This document shows, piece after piece, positions 8,327-17,051 of a stretch of 64,000 bases of DNA. The notes beneath the pieces were generated by a model, which searched no databases, was not told the DNA's origin, and saw only the letters and a list, made by a program, of their open reading frames with translations. The translations under genes were made by a program, and so were the position numbers. This DNA comes from Flaviramulus multivorans (GTDB lineage Bacteria > Bacteroidota > Bacteroidia > Flavobacteriales > Flavobacteriaceae). The DNA is taken from NCBI RefSeq assembly GCF_021728415.1, contig NZ_JAKKDV010000004.1, forward strand, positions 124,001 to 188,000, given 5' to 3'. Every line of letters begins with the position of its first letter. Within the stretch, counting starts at the first letter, position 1.

Positions 8327-8861
8327 ATTACTAATATTAGCTATTGTTTTACTAGCTTTTAGCTGTAAAACTCCCGAAGCAAGACGTCCTGTTTCTGTAA
8401 AAACAGGCTCTTTTATTGATGCTTCGGTAGAGCGAAATAAAAAACTTAACGCCAGAGAACAGTCTATAATAGAGAAGCTTTTAAAGCAAGATAAAAAAGA
8501 CTATATCGCTTCTGAAAGTGGTTTTTGGTACTACTACAATAATAAAATTGATATAGATACATTAAAAACGCCCGCTTTTGGTGATATTGTTAATTACAAC
8601 TACAATGTAAAAGGTTTAAATGGCAACTTAATATATTCTACAGAAGATATTAAAACCCAAACCTACACCATGGATAAAGAAGAACTATTTACGGGATTGC
8701 GTGAAGGTTTAAAACTTATGAAAGCTGGTGAAACTGTTACTTTTCTTTTTCCATCACAAAAGGCCTATGGTTATTACGGTGATGAAAATAAAATATCTAG
8801 CAATACCCCTTTAATTTGTGAGGTTACCATAAATTCTATTACACAAAATCAAACCCATTAG
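8316..8861 (+). CDS. gldI: gliding motility-associated peptidyl-prolyl isomerase lipoprotein GldI
   Basis: GldI is a lipoprotein of the Flavobacteriia gliding/type IX secretion gene set, with an FKBP-type prolyl isomerase domain. The 181-residue protein begins with a signal peptide and lipobox LLAFSC (Cys17). The FKBP domain covers about residues 75-175, with FGDIVNYNYNVKG, LREGLKLMKAGETVTFLFPSQKAYGYYGD and the terminal LICEVTINSI strand. Two ATG codons in tandem (8316, 8319) are possible starts. The gene lies between the DHH phosphoesterase and a second PPIase. Confidence 0.88.
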   Translation: MMNKLLILAIVLLAFSCKTPEARRPVSVKTGSFIDASVERNKKLNAREQSIIEKLLKQDKKDYIASESGFWYYYNNKIDIDTLKTPAFGDIVNYNYNVKGLNGNLIYSTEDIKTQTYTMDKEELFTGLREGLKLMKAGETVTFLFPSQKAYGYYGDENKISSNTPLICEVTINSITQNQTH

Positions 8862-8862
8862 C

Positions 8863-9990
8863 ATGAATTTAATTAAACCTACAATTAAATTTTTTTTATT
8901 ATCACTTCTAATAAATTTAACTGCTTGTAAAGCACCATATCCTGAGCTTGAAGATGGATTGTATGCTGAATTTATTACGAGCAAAGGCATTATGGTTGCC
9001 AAATTGGAAAATGAAAAAGTACCCATTACAGTAGCAAATTTTGTATCGCTTGCTGAAGGCACCAATACCATGGTCGACAAAAAATATGCCGGTAAGAAGT
9101 TTTATAACGGAACGATATTCCATCGGGTTATGGATAATTTTATGATTCAAGGTGGCGACCCTAAAGGAACAGGTTTTGGCAATGCTGGATACAGGTTTAT
9201 GGATGAATTTCATCCAGACTTAAAACATGATAAACCAGGTATTTTATCTATGGCAAACCCAGGTCCAAACTCCAATAGTAGTCAGTTTTTCATAACAGAA
9301 GTTCCCAAACCTAGCTTAGATAACAAACATTCTGTCTTTGGAGAATTAGTTATTGGTTTAAACATTCAAGATTCCATATCGAACGTTGAAACTAACGAAA
9401 GAAACAAACCTCTTAAAGATGTAGTTCTAGAAGAGTTAAACATTATAAGAAAAGGGAAAGCTGCTAAGCAATTTGATGCTCCTAAAATATTTATTAACCA
9501 TTTTGCCGAAGCCGAACGTCTTGAAAAAGAAAAAGCTGAAAGAGCTGAAGCCATTATAAAAGCATCCAAGGAAAAATTTAACACTCAAGAAGCTAATGCT
9601 ATTACTCTAGAATCTGGGTTAAAATATATTGTAACCGAAAAAGGTTCGGGTGAAAAACTACCTATAGATGCCGAAGTTTTAACGCATTATGCAGTATATT
9701 TTGAAAACGGAAAATTGCTAGAAACTAGTAAATTAGAAATAGCCGAAGCGCTAGATGCTGTAAATGAAAACCGAAAAGCAGCTGATAAATACCAACCATT
9801 AACTGCAAACATTGGTCCTAATGCACGAATGATTCCTGGATTTAAAGAGGGCTTACAACAATTGCATGTAGGAGATAAAGCTACTTTTTTTATTCCTTAT
9901 CATTTGGCCTACGGAGAAGCTGGGACCAGAGGTATTCCAGAAAAATCTAATCTTATATTTGAAGTTGAAGTATTGGAACTTCTTAAATAA
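8863..9990 (+). CDS. lipoprotein with cyclophilin and FKBP prolyl isomerase domains
   Basis: A 375-residue secreted lipoprotein (lipobox LTAC, Cys22) carrying two unrelated prolyl isomerase folds. The cyclophilin domain occupies about 33-195, with FHRVMDNFMIQGGDPKGTG and GILSMANPGPNSNSSQFFIT. A charged helical linker (about 200-240, AEAERLEKEKAERAEA) joins an FKBP domain (about 245-375) ending in NLIFEVEVLELLK. Both domains should fold exported proteins in the periplasm or on the outer membrane. It follows gldI by 1 nt, so the three genes form one operon. Confidence 0.92.
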   Translation: MNLIKPTIKFFLLSLLINLTACKAPYPELEDGLYAEFITSKGIMVAKLENEKVPITVANFVSLAEGTNTMVDKKYAGKKFYNGTIFHRVMDNFMIQGGDPKGTGFGNAGYRFMDEFHPDLKHDKPGILSMANPGPNSNSSQFFITEVPKPSLDNKHSVFGELVIGLNIQDSISNVETNERNKPLKDVVLEELNIIRKGKAAKQFDAPKIFINHFAEAERLEKEKAERAEAIIKASKEKFNTQEANAITLESGLKYIVTEKGSGEKLPIDAEVLTHYAVYFENGKLLETSKLEIAEALDAVNENRKAADKYQPLTANIGPNARMIPGFKEGLQQLHVGDKATFFIPYHLAYGEAGTRGIPEKSNLIFEVEVLELLK

Positions 9991-10045
9991 ATTTTAACAT
10001 AAAAAACACCTTTAACGTTTATCTTTACGTTGAAAAATAAATCTT

Positions 10046-10966
10046 ATGCAACTACTAAAACTTGATTGGAATCCTATAACTGGTATTGATATTGTTGGAA
10101 ATTTCAAGCTTCATTTTTATAGCCTTATGTGGATTATCGCCTTTATTTTAGGCTGGTATATTATGAAACGTATTTTCACTAAAGAAAAAGTGTCTCTTGA
10201 TTACTTAGACCCGCTTTTTATTTACACCGTTTTAGCAACCATGCTTGGAGCAAGATTAGGGCATGTTTTGTTTTACCAATCAGAGCTTATTTCAGAAGAC
10301 TTTTTTAGCATCTTTTTACCTTTCAGCTTTAAAAATGGTTTTGAGTTTACCGGTTTTCAAGGACTGGCAAGTCATGGTGCTGCCATAGGTATTATTATTG
10401 GTATGTACTTGTACAGACGAAAATACAAGTACAAATCACTGCTTTGGATTTTAGACCGTATTGTAATCTCTGTAGCTTCTGGTGCTATTTTTATTAGAAT
10501 TGGAAACTTTATTAATTCTGAAATTATAGGTAAAATAACCGATTCAAGCTTCGGGGTTCGTTTTATTCAGGATTATTATAATAAGTACGACGCTGTGCGT
10601 TTAACCGGCATTAAAGATGTTCAAAAGGCATATGACGCTATTGCTAGTAACCCAGAGTTATTAGAAGTTGTTCCTTACAGACATCCAGCACAGTTATACG
10701 AATCGTTTTGTTACATATTTGTGTTTTTAATTTTATGGTATTTCTATTCTAAAACACCAAAAAGAGATCAATCTGGGTTTTTGTTTGGTTTGTTTTTAAT
10801 CCTGCTTTGGACCATTCGTTTCTTTGTAGAATTTGTAAAAGAACCACAAGGCGACGAATATATTAACTGGTTTGGTTTAAATACAGGCCAATGGTTAAGT
10901 ATTCCATTTATCCTAATCGGGTTATACTTTATGTTTGTTTACAAACCCAAAACAGTAGTAAAATAA
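10046..10966 (+). CDS. lgt: prolipoprotein diacylglyceryl transferase
   Basis: Lgt moves diacylglycerol from phosphatidylglycerol to the lipobox cysteine of prelipoproteins in the inner membrane. The 306-residue protein has about seven transmembrane helices and conserved segments LGARLGHVLFYQ, SHGAAIGIIIG, IRIGNFINSEIIG and YRHPAQLYES, the last holding residues of the Lgt signature. It is longer than the usual ~280 because of an insert near residues 165-200. Its neighbours gldI, the double PPIase and the DUF192 protein are all lipoproteins, so the locus groups the enzyme with substrates. Confidence 0.96.
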   Translation: MQLLKLDWNPITGIDIVGNFKLHFYSLMWIIAFILGWYIMKRIFTKEKVSLDYLDPLFIYTVLATMLGARLGHVLFYQSELISEDFFSIFLPFSFKNGFEFTGFQGLASHGAAIGIIIGMYLYRRKYKYKSLLWILDRIVISVASGAIFIRIGNFINSEIIGKITDSSFGVRFIQDYYNKYDAVRLTGIKDVQKAYDAIASNPELLEVVPYRHPAQLYESFCYIFVFLILWYFYSKTPKRDQSGFLFGLFLILLWTIRFFVEFVKEPQGDEYINWFGLNTGQWLSIPFILIGLYFMFVYKPKTVVK

Positions 10967-10967
10967 C

Positions 10968-11447
10968 ATGTGTTTAAAGCGCTACATATTTGCTTTTACT
11001 TTATCGCTTTCGTTAATCTTATCAGCATGTAAAGACGATAAAAAAGCTATAACGCAGACGGAAGTTGCTTTTAAAAAGGAAGGCGAACTCGATATATTTA
11101 AAAACGATTCTACTCAAGTAACGTTTGATATTGAAATTGCAGATACCGAATATGAAACACAAACAGGTTTGATGTATAGAAGCTCTATGAAACCAAACCA
11201 TGGTATGCTGTTTGTTTTTGATGATGTTGCGCCTCGTTCCTTTTATATGAAGAACACTAAAATAGCATTAGACTTAATTTTTATTGACGAAAACCATAAA
11301 ATAGTTAGTTTCCAAAAAAATGCGAAACCTCTTGATGAGGCTTCACTTCCATCTAATGTTCCAGCGAAATATGTATTAGAAATCAATGCTGGATTGGTTG
11401 ATAAATGGGCGATTGCGGTTGGCGATAGTATAAGCTATAAAAACTAA
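10968..11447 (+). CDS. DUF192 lipoprotein
   Basis: A 159-residue lipoprotein with signal peptide and lipobox LSAC (Cys21). The DUF192 domain (about 45-155) shows the family signature GLMYRSSMKPNHGMLFVFDD, then FYMKNTKIALDLIFID and the C-terminal VLEINAGLVDKWAIAVGD. DUF192 has a solved fold but no established activity. It starts 1 nt after lgt. Confidence 0.9.
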   Translation: MCLKRYIFAFTLSLSLILSACKDDKKAITQTEVAFKKEGELDIFKNDSTQVTFDIEIADTEYETQTGLMYRSSMKPNHGMLFVFDDVAPRSFYMKNTKIALDLIFIDENHKIVSFQKNAKPLDEASLPSNVPAKYVLEINAGLVDKWAIAVGDSISYKN

Positions 11448-11453
11448 TTATTT

Positions 11454-11801
11454 ATGCAAATTGTTCCTGTTTTACCGTCACAAAATATTGATAGGGATGT
11501 TGATTGGTACAACAACTACGCTGGTTTTAAGTTAGTACATAAAGATGCTATGTATGCGGTTTTAAAAAGAGACACTTTGTACCTACATTTACAATGGCAT
11601 GCTGATACGGATGACGACCCACTACTTGGAGGCTCAGTAATTAAAATTTTTGTTGACGATGTTCAACCGCTTTTTGATGAATTTGTAAAACGAGGTACTA
11701 TTAACAGAGACAAACTAAGATTAAAAACCGATTGGGGCACTAATGAATTTGGGTTTTACGATTTAAATAATAACGCCATTTTTTTTGTAGAAGCTATTTA
11801 A
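11454..11801 (+). CDS. VOC-fold (glyoxalase/bleomycin-resistance-like) protein
   Basis: A 115-residue single VOC domain: VPVLPSQNIDRDVDWYNNYAGFKLV at the N-terminus, LHLQWHAD in the middle and the closing strand EFGFYDLNNNAIFFVEA. Family members include glyoxalase I, dioxygenases and bleomycin-binding proteins; this one cannot be assigned to a substrate. It ends the plus-strand run that starts at 7307. Confidence 0.85.
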   Translation: MQIVPVLPSQNIDRDVDWYNNYAGFKLVHKDAMYAVLKRDTLYLHLQWHADTDDDPLLGGSVIKIFVDDVQPLFDEFVKRGTINRDKLRLKTDWGTNEFGFYDLNNNAIFFVEAI

Positions 11802-11939
11802 AATTGGTTTCTGGTGGTCTCTACTTCATGGGCTTGATTTTGTGAGAAAAAAATGATAACTTCGTTTACATGTGCTGAACTTGTTTCCTCTCCAAAAATA
11901 GATTGCTTTTTTGTTTTAAAACTATAGTTAGCACATATG

Positions 11940-12063
11940 TGCGTTAGGGATTTCAGTGGCATCCTTTTTATGTTCCCGATACTAATTTGCAAAGCAAATT
12001 CACTCGAACTGACATAAAAAGATATAATGAAAAGCCCGACCTCAAACAAGTTTGGGGTAACGC
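11940..12063 (-). repeat. intergenic repeat element, copy 1
   Basis: Read on minus it begins GGCGTTACCCC, continues with GGTCGGGCTTTTC, and ends AAAAAGGATGCCACTG and ATCCCTAACGCA. The same left and right ends occur on plus at 61774-61926. The tips are inverted (GCGTTA...TAACGC), like a small non-autonomous element. The middle differs because copy 1 holds an extra hairpin (11970-12015). Confidence 0.7.
11970..12015. repeat. REP-like hairpin nested in repeat copy 1
   Basis: An imperfect palindrome: ATGTTCC... on the left and ...GAACTGACAT on the right, with a perfect central stem AATTTGC-AAA-GCAAATT. It resembles the TGTCAGTTCGAGTG-type intergenic palindromes I recall from flavobacterial genomes. 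Copy 2 of the surrounding element lacks it. Confidence 0.55.
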
Positions 12064-12120
12064 CATAAAAAAAGCCTACCAAAATACATTGATAGGCTTC
12101 TTGCAAAGAAAAAATTTGAG

Positions 12121-15105
12121 TTAGTCTTTCTTTTTCTTTTTATCTTCTAGTTTTTGTACTGTATCATACATAATTGGTGTTGCAATGAATAGTGACGAAT
12201 ACGTACCTACAATTACACCCACTATTAATGCAAACATAAACCCTCTGATAGAGTCGCCACCAAATATAAAAATGGCTAATAATACTACTAAGGTAGTTAA
12301 CGAGGTATTTAAGGTTCTACTTAATGTACTACTTAACGATACGTTTACAACTTTATTGAACTGCCAACTTGTGTGCTCGTTGAAGAATTCACGAATTCTA
12401 TCGAATACTACCACCGTATCATTTAACGAGTAACCTATTACCGTTAATATGGCTGCTATAAATGCTTGGTCGATTTCCATACTAAACGGCATAAACTTAT
12501 AAGTTAATGAGAATACACCTAATACTATTAAGACATCGTGAAATACCGCCGCAACTGCACCTAACGAATATTGCCATCTTTTAAAACGTAGTAATATATA
12601 CAGGAATACTACGATTAACGACCCTAAAATAGCCCAAAACGAAGCTTGTTTAATGTCATCGGCAATGGTTGGACTTACCTTATAATACTTCATTAATCCA
12701 ACTGATTTAGTATCGGCATCACTAATAAAATCTTCATAAGTAAGACCATCTAAATGATTTTGTAAAGCATCGTAAAGTGTTTTTCTTATTTCCTCATCAA
12801 CCTCAGCACCTGTTTCATTTACTTTATACTTGGTTGTGATTTTTAATTGATTTGCATCACCAAAAGTTTTAGCATCGGCACTACCAAAAACGTCTGGTTG
12901 TGATAATACACCCGTAATTTCTGCAGCACTAACATCTTGTGCAAAACGCACTTGATAGGTTCTACCTCCTACAAAATCTACACCTTGATCTAAACTATTT
13001 GTAAATAATGATCCTAAACTTACTGCGATGAAAACTCCAGAAATAACATAAGCTACTTTACGCTTTTTTAAGAATTCAATACTTATGTTTCTGAAAAGAT
13101 TTTTAGTAATAGCCGTAGCGAAATCTAATTTACCACCTCTATTTACATACCAGTCAATTAATAATCTTGTAATGAAAATAGCCGTAAATAATGATGTACC
13201 AATACCGATTAATAAGGTTGTAGCAAATCCTTTAATTGGACCTGTTCCAAAAATAAATAAGATTAAAGCGGTTAAACCTGTAGTAATGTTAGCATCTAAA
13301 ATGGATGATAAAGCATTACTAAACCCGTCTTGAATCGCTTCTTTTTGACCTTTACCTTTGGTAAGTTCCTCTCGAATACGTTCGAAAATAAGAACGTTCG
13401 CATCCACCGACATACCAATGGTCAATACGATACCAGCAATACCAGGTAATGTTAATACAGCTCCTAATCCGGACAAGATTCCGAAGATCAATAGGATATT
13501 AAATAACATGGCTATATCTGCAAAAATACCTGCTTTACCGTAGTAAAAAATCATCCAAAGTAATACCAGTGCTAAGGCAATTAAAAATGACGTTGTACCA
13601 CTATCAATCGCTTCTTGACCTAATGATGGACCTACTACCTCACTCTGAATAATATCTGCTGACGCCGGTAATTTTCCTGCACGTAATACGTTTGCTAAGT
13701 CAATCGCTTCGTTTAAGGTAAAATCTCCTGAAATTGAAGAGCTACCACCAGCAATAGGACCCGTTGTTACACCAGGCGCTGAATAAACCACATTATCTAA
13801 AACAATAGCAATCTGGCTACCTTGAGTATAAGCTTTACCAGTCATTTCCTCCCAAATCTTAGCACCTTTAGCATTCATTTGCATAGATACTTCAGATTTA
13901 CCTGTTGGCCCGAATTGGTTACGAGCGTCAGTAACAACAGCACCGCTTAACTGAGGCGTATTTTCTCTATTACCAACTAAGGCATATAAATCTATTAATT
14001 CGCTATCTTTTTCTGGTTTTCCAAAAACAAACTTCGTGTAGCGTTGTTCAGCAGGAAGTAAGGCTCTTACTTCTGGTCGGTTTAAGTAATCAAGAACAGT
14101 TTCTTTATCTTTAATTTCAAATTTGGCGATAACTGGACCTCCTTGGTAGCCACCACCTTTAATTAAGCTTACTAAAGGGCTTACTGTCGCAACTGCTGTT
14201 GAATCTGTTTCAGCATCACCTAATAAATCATCAATGGTTGAATCTTCTTGATCTTGAGGTTCAACTTCCTCTGATTCCGTATTAGTTTCTACAATATCTT
14301 GTAAAACAGCATCCGCTTGATATAGGAAACCAACGAACTGTTCGCCTTTGTAAGCATCCCAAAACTCTAATTGGGCTGTACTTTGTAATAGTGATGTTGC
14401 TCTTTCTACATCTTTCACACCTGGCAATTCAACTAAAATACGACCAGAAGTTCCTAAGCGTTGAATGTTAGGTGATGTAACACCAAACTCATCAATACGT
14501 TTACGTAATACTTCGAAAGCAGACACAATTGATTCGTCTATTTTTGTAGAGATAATACTTTTTACTTCATCATCAGACATACTCCCATCAATTTCTCCAT
14601 CAAGAGCTTTGGTATAAAATATATCTGGTGACGCTAATTTTGTATCACCTTTAATTTTGTCAAAAGCTATAAAGAAGTCCTCTAAATAAGTGTTTTGACT
14701 ATTTTTTTGAAGCTCTGTTGCGTCTTCTAAAGCCTTATTAAAAACAGGATCTTTGGTATTGTTTGCCAATCCTTTTAATATGTCTTTTACACTTACTTGA
14801 AGAATTACGTTAATACCTCCTTTTAGGTCTAAACCAAGGTTCATAGCCTTTGCTTTCACATCATTATATGAGAATTTTGCTATGCCTATATTAAAAACCG
14901 TATCAGTAGCTATTGATTGTAAGTAGTCAGCCTCTTCTTGACTACGTTTTGCACGATAATCTTCTTCAGTATCGGCAATTTTATTAATAGCTATTTCTTC
15001 TGCTTGTCTTTCAATTTGGTTTGATTTAAACGTAAACGAAAGTTGGTAAATACTTACCAAGCCAAACAAAAGGGCAAATATTTTTACTAATCCTTTATTT
15101 TGCAT
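12121..15105 (-). CDS. secDF: protein translocase subunit SecDF (fused)
   Basis: SecDF uses the proton gradient to pull exported proteins out of SecYEG. The 994-residue fusion has the SecD part at about 1-660 and SecF at about 680-990. Visible are the first helix, GLDLKGGINVILQVSV, the long periplasmic P1 region with LRKRIDEFGVTSPNIQR and RILVELPGV, then SecD's FERIREELTKGKG after the NVLIF helix, and SecF's VDFVGGRTYQVRF and DTVVVFDRIREFF. ATG 15105 (MQNKGLVKIF) was chosen over an in-frame TTG 21 nt upstream. A fused SecDF is usual for Bacteroidota. The acidic insert EVEPQDQEDS (about 285-310) is not conserved elsewhere in the family. Confidence 0.97.
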   Translation of the reverse strand: MQNKGLVKIFALLFGLVSIYQLSFTFKSNQIERQAEEIAINKIADTEEDYRAKRSQEEADYLQSIATDTVFNIGIAKFSYNDVKAKAMNLGLDLKGGINVILQVSVKDILKGLANNTKDPVFNKALEDATELQKNSQNTYLEDFFIAFDKIKGDTKLASPDIFYTKALDGEIDGSMSDDEVKSIISTKIDESIVSAFEVLRKRIDEFGVTSPNIQRLGTSGRILVELPGVKDVERATSLLQSTAQLEFWDAYKGEQFVGFLYQADAVLQDIVETNTESEEVEPQDQEDSTIDDLLGDAETDSTAVATVSPLVSLIKGGGYQGGPVIAKFEIKDKETVLDYLNRPEVRALLPAEQRYTKFVFGKPEKDSELIDLYALVGNRENTPQLSGAVVTDARNQFGPTGKSEVSMQMNAKGAKIWEEMTGKAYTQGSQIAIVLDNVVYSAPGVTTGPIAGGSSSISGDFTLNEAIDLANVLRAGKLPASADIIQSEVVGPSLGQEAIDSGTTSFLIALALVLLWMIFYYGKAGIFADIAMLFNILLIFGILSGLGAVLTLPGIAGIVLTIGMSVDANVLIFERIREELTKGKGQKEAIQDGFSNALSSILDANITTGLTALILFIFGTGPIKGFATTLLIGIGTSLFTAIFITRLLIDWYVNRGGKLDFATAITKNLFRNISIEFLKKRKVAYVISGVFIAVSLGSLFTNSLDQGVDFVGGRTYQVRFAQDVSAAEITGVLSQPDVFGSADAKTFGDANQLKITTKYKVNETGAEVDEEIRKTLYDALQNHLDGLTYEDFISDADTKSVGLMKYYKVSPTIADDIKQASFWAILGSLIVVFLYILLRFKRWQYSLGAVAAVFHDVLIVLGVFSLTYKFMPFSMEIDQAFIAAILTVIGYSLNDTVVVFDRIREFFNEHTSWQFNKVVNVSLSSTLSRTLNTSLTTLVVLLAIFIFGGDSIRGFMFALIVGVIVGTYSSLFIATPIMYDTVQKLEDKKKKKD

Positions 15106-15142
15106 TGTATATAATTTTAAGGTCAAATTTTTTAAAAACGAG

Positions 15143-15150
15143 CAAATATA
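15143..15150 (-). promoter_or_regulatory. -7 box of secDF
   Basis: On minus TATATTTG is an exact TAnnTTTG match, 37 nt ahead of the secDF ATG. Confidence 0.55.
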
Positions 15151-15229
15151 GAATTTCCCGTATAATTTGACAATTTTTAATTTTAATTAAAATTTTGTGT
15201 TTTTTATTGATGAAAGTTGAAGAATCCTT

Positions 15230-15850
15230 TTAGCAAATAGGTCCTGCTCTAACTTCCGGTATTTTGTGAAGGATATCATCTATTGCAATAGCAATATTTC
15301 TAAATACTTTTAAGGCTAGTTTAGCTTCATGCTCGTCCTTTCCAAATTCGAAATTATTTAAAAGAAACGTTGTATTTGGGTCTAAAAATCGATTGCTTTT
15401 TGCATCAATATTTTGAACGCTAATACCATTAAAATCCCAACCTGAATCTTCCCCGTTCTGGATTTCATAAACATTTAGATTATAAGTAACGTTAGTATCA
15501 TCTAAAGGAAATTCCTTAGAACCATTTTCTTGGTTATGAGTATTAACATCAATATCTAAATCTTTTGATTTAGAAAAAGAGTTTTTAATTTCTAAAAAAT
15601 CGACTTCGGTGTAATACGTAATTTTTAGAGTTCCGTTTTCACCTTGTTTAACCTGAATATTATCGATGCTAAATCCCTCTAATTGCTTCTTTACATTCGC
15701 AATAGCGTTTTTTACTTCTAAAGAGGTTATGTTAAAATCATCAAATTGTATAACAATTTCTTGATTAGGGACAACTGCTTGTTGTTGAGAAGAAATACCC
15801 AAAAGAGTAACCAATAAAACAAGAGCGACTATGTACCACTTTTTTAACAT
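15230..15850 (-). CDS. secreted protein of unknown function
   Basis: A 206-residue protein with an N-terminal hydrophobic signal (KKWYIVALVLLVTLLGISS) and no lipobox. The rest is mixed alpha/beta with no motif I recognise; the final residues VRAGPIC end in Cys. The -7 box at 15855-15862 is only 4 nt before the ATG, so the transcript should be nearly leaderless. It is on the same strand as secDF and mdh but is separated from mdh by a terminator. Confidence 0.65.
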   Translation of the reverse strand: MLKKWYIVALVLLVTLLGISSQQQAVVPNQEIVIQFDDFNITSLEVKNAIANVKKQLEGFSIDNIQVKQGENGTLKITYYTEVDFLEIKNSFSKSKDLDIDVNTHNQENGSKEFPLDDTNVTYNLNVYEIQNGEDSGWDFNGISVQNIDAKSNRFLDPNTTFLLNNFEFGKDEHEAKLALKVFRNIAIAIDDILHKIPEVRAGPIC

Positions 15851-15854
15851 GCGC

Positions 15855-15862
15855 CAAATATA
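15855..15862 (-). promoter_or_regulatory. -7 box of the 15850 gene
   Basis: TATATTTG on minus, ending 4 nt before the ATG at 15850. It directly abuts the T-run of the mdh terminator. Confidence 0.5.
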
Positions 15863-15895
15863 AAAAAATAAAGACTGTATTGCTACAGTCTTTAT
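15862..15895 (-). terminator. terminator after mdh
   Basis: A perfect 12-bp stem ATAAAGACTGTA / TACAGTCTTTAT with a TTGC loop; on minus it runs into seven T residues. It lies 28 nt behind the mdh stop. Confidence 0.85.
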
Positions 15896-15922
15896 ATAAT
15901 TATCAAATTAAGGTTGTAAAAA

Positions 15923-16849
15923 TTATAATTCTAATAATCCGTTTGTATTTTTAACACCCTCGGCACTAGCTTGCATGTGAGCTTTTTCAGCATTACTTAA
16001 AGGAATATTAACTATTTTTTCAATACCATTTTTTCCTAAAATTACTGGAACACCAATACAGATATCATTTAAACCATACTCACCTTCTAATAAGGTTGAA
16101 CAAGGAAACATTTTTTTAGTATCACAAGCAATGGCTTGAACCATTCCTGATACTGCCGCACCAGGTGCATACCACGCAGAAGTTCCTAATAATTTAGTTA
16201 GTGTTGCACCTCCTACTTTAGTATCTTCTGCTACTTGTGCTAAACGTTCTTCACTTAAAAATTCAGAAACTTTAATACTGTTTCTAGTTGCATGACTAGT
16301 TAAAGGTACCATACCTGTATCACTATGACCACCAACAACCATTCCATCTACATCACTAATTGGAGCTTCTAGAGCTTCCGCTAATCTATATTTAAAACGT
16401 GCAGAATCTAAAGCACCACCCATTCCTATAATTCTGTTTTTAGGAATATTTAAAGATTTATGAGCTAAATACGTCATCGTATCCATTGGGTTACTAACAA
16501 CAATAAGAATCATATTAGGAGAATGCTCCAGTAAACTTGTAGATACAGCCTTTACAATGCCTGCATTAATACCAATTAACTCTTCACGAGTCATACCTGG
16601 TTTTCGTGGGATACCAGAGGTGATTACACAAATATCACTATTTGCGGTTTTACTGTAATCATTCGTTACACCCGTAATTTTTGTATCAAAACTATTTAAT
16701 GATGCACATTGCATTAAATCCATGGCTTTTCCTTCAGCATATCCTTCTTTGATGTCTAATAAAACAACCTCTGAAGCGAAATTTTTAATAGCAATGTATT
16801 CTGCACAACTGGCACCAACTGCTCCTGCTCCTACTACTGTTACTTTCAT
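15923..16849 (-). CDS. mdh: malate dehydrogenase (LDH-like type)
   Basis: Mdh interconverts malate and oxaloacetate with NAD in the TCA cycle. The 308-residue protein starts with the Rossmann motif VVGAGAVGASCAEYIA, has SGIPRKPGMTREELIGINAGI with the substrate-binding Arg loop, VVSNPMDTMTYLAHK, and VGGHSDTGMVPLTS with the catalytic His near residue 175. The loop with paired Arg (PRKPGMTR) marks malate rather than lactate specificity. It forms a single-gene transcript. Confidence 0.97.
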   Translation of the reverse strand: MKVTVVGAGAVGASCAEYIAIKNFASEVVLLDIKEGYAEGKAMDLMQCASLNSFDTKITGVTNDYSKTANSDICVITSGIPRKPGMTREELIGINAGIVKAVSTSLLEHSPNMILIVVSNPMDTMTYLAHKSLNIPKNRIIGMGGALDSARFKYRLAEALEAPISDVDGMVVGGHSDTGMVPLTSHATRNSIKVSEFLSEERLAQVAEDTKVGGATLTKLLGTSAWYAPGAAVSGMVQAIACDTKKMFPCSTLLEGEYGLNDICIGVPVILGKNGIEKIVNIPLSNAEKAHMQASAEGVKNTNGLLEL

Positions 16850-16961
16850 TTTAGTATGTATTTAAATTTATTATTGATGGTTAATAACGATAATTTTATA
16901 AATTAAACTACAATTATATCGTTTAAGTGCTGCGAAATTACAAATTAAAACACTCTAAATA

Positions 16962-16993
16962 AAAAAAGTACAAGATAAAATCTTGTACTTTTT
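16962..16993 (-). terminator. terminator after DUF6588 gene
   Basis: A perfect 14-bp stem AAAAAGTACAAGAT / ATCTTGTACTTTTT with an AAA loop, flanked by A and T runs. Confidence 0.85.
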
Positions 16994-17051
16994 AAACTAA
17001 AACTAAATATAAACTAACTAAAACTAAACAATTATAATCTAAAACTATTTT

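Larger units (their letters stand above)
11802..12120. other. gene-free interval between convergent VOC and secDF genes
   Basis: No credible gene. The interval is filled by the repeat element at 11940-12063 and, further left (11869-11885), a fragment TGTGCTGAACTTGTTTC that also occurs, with one mismatch, inside the second copy of the repeat near 61,815. A reading frame on minus covers the region but is made of repeat sequence and has no family likeness. Confidence 0.7.

Noticed and set aside
11798-12106. A 102-codon frame on minus between the VOC and secDF genes
   Set aside because: It consists of intergenic repeat sequence, has no domain, signal or promoter, and the same repeat occurs elsewhere without the frame.
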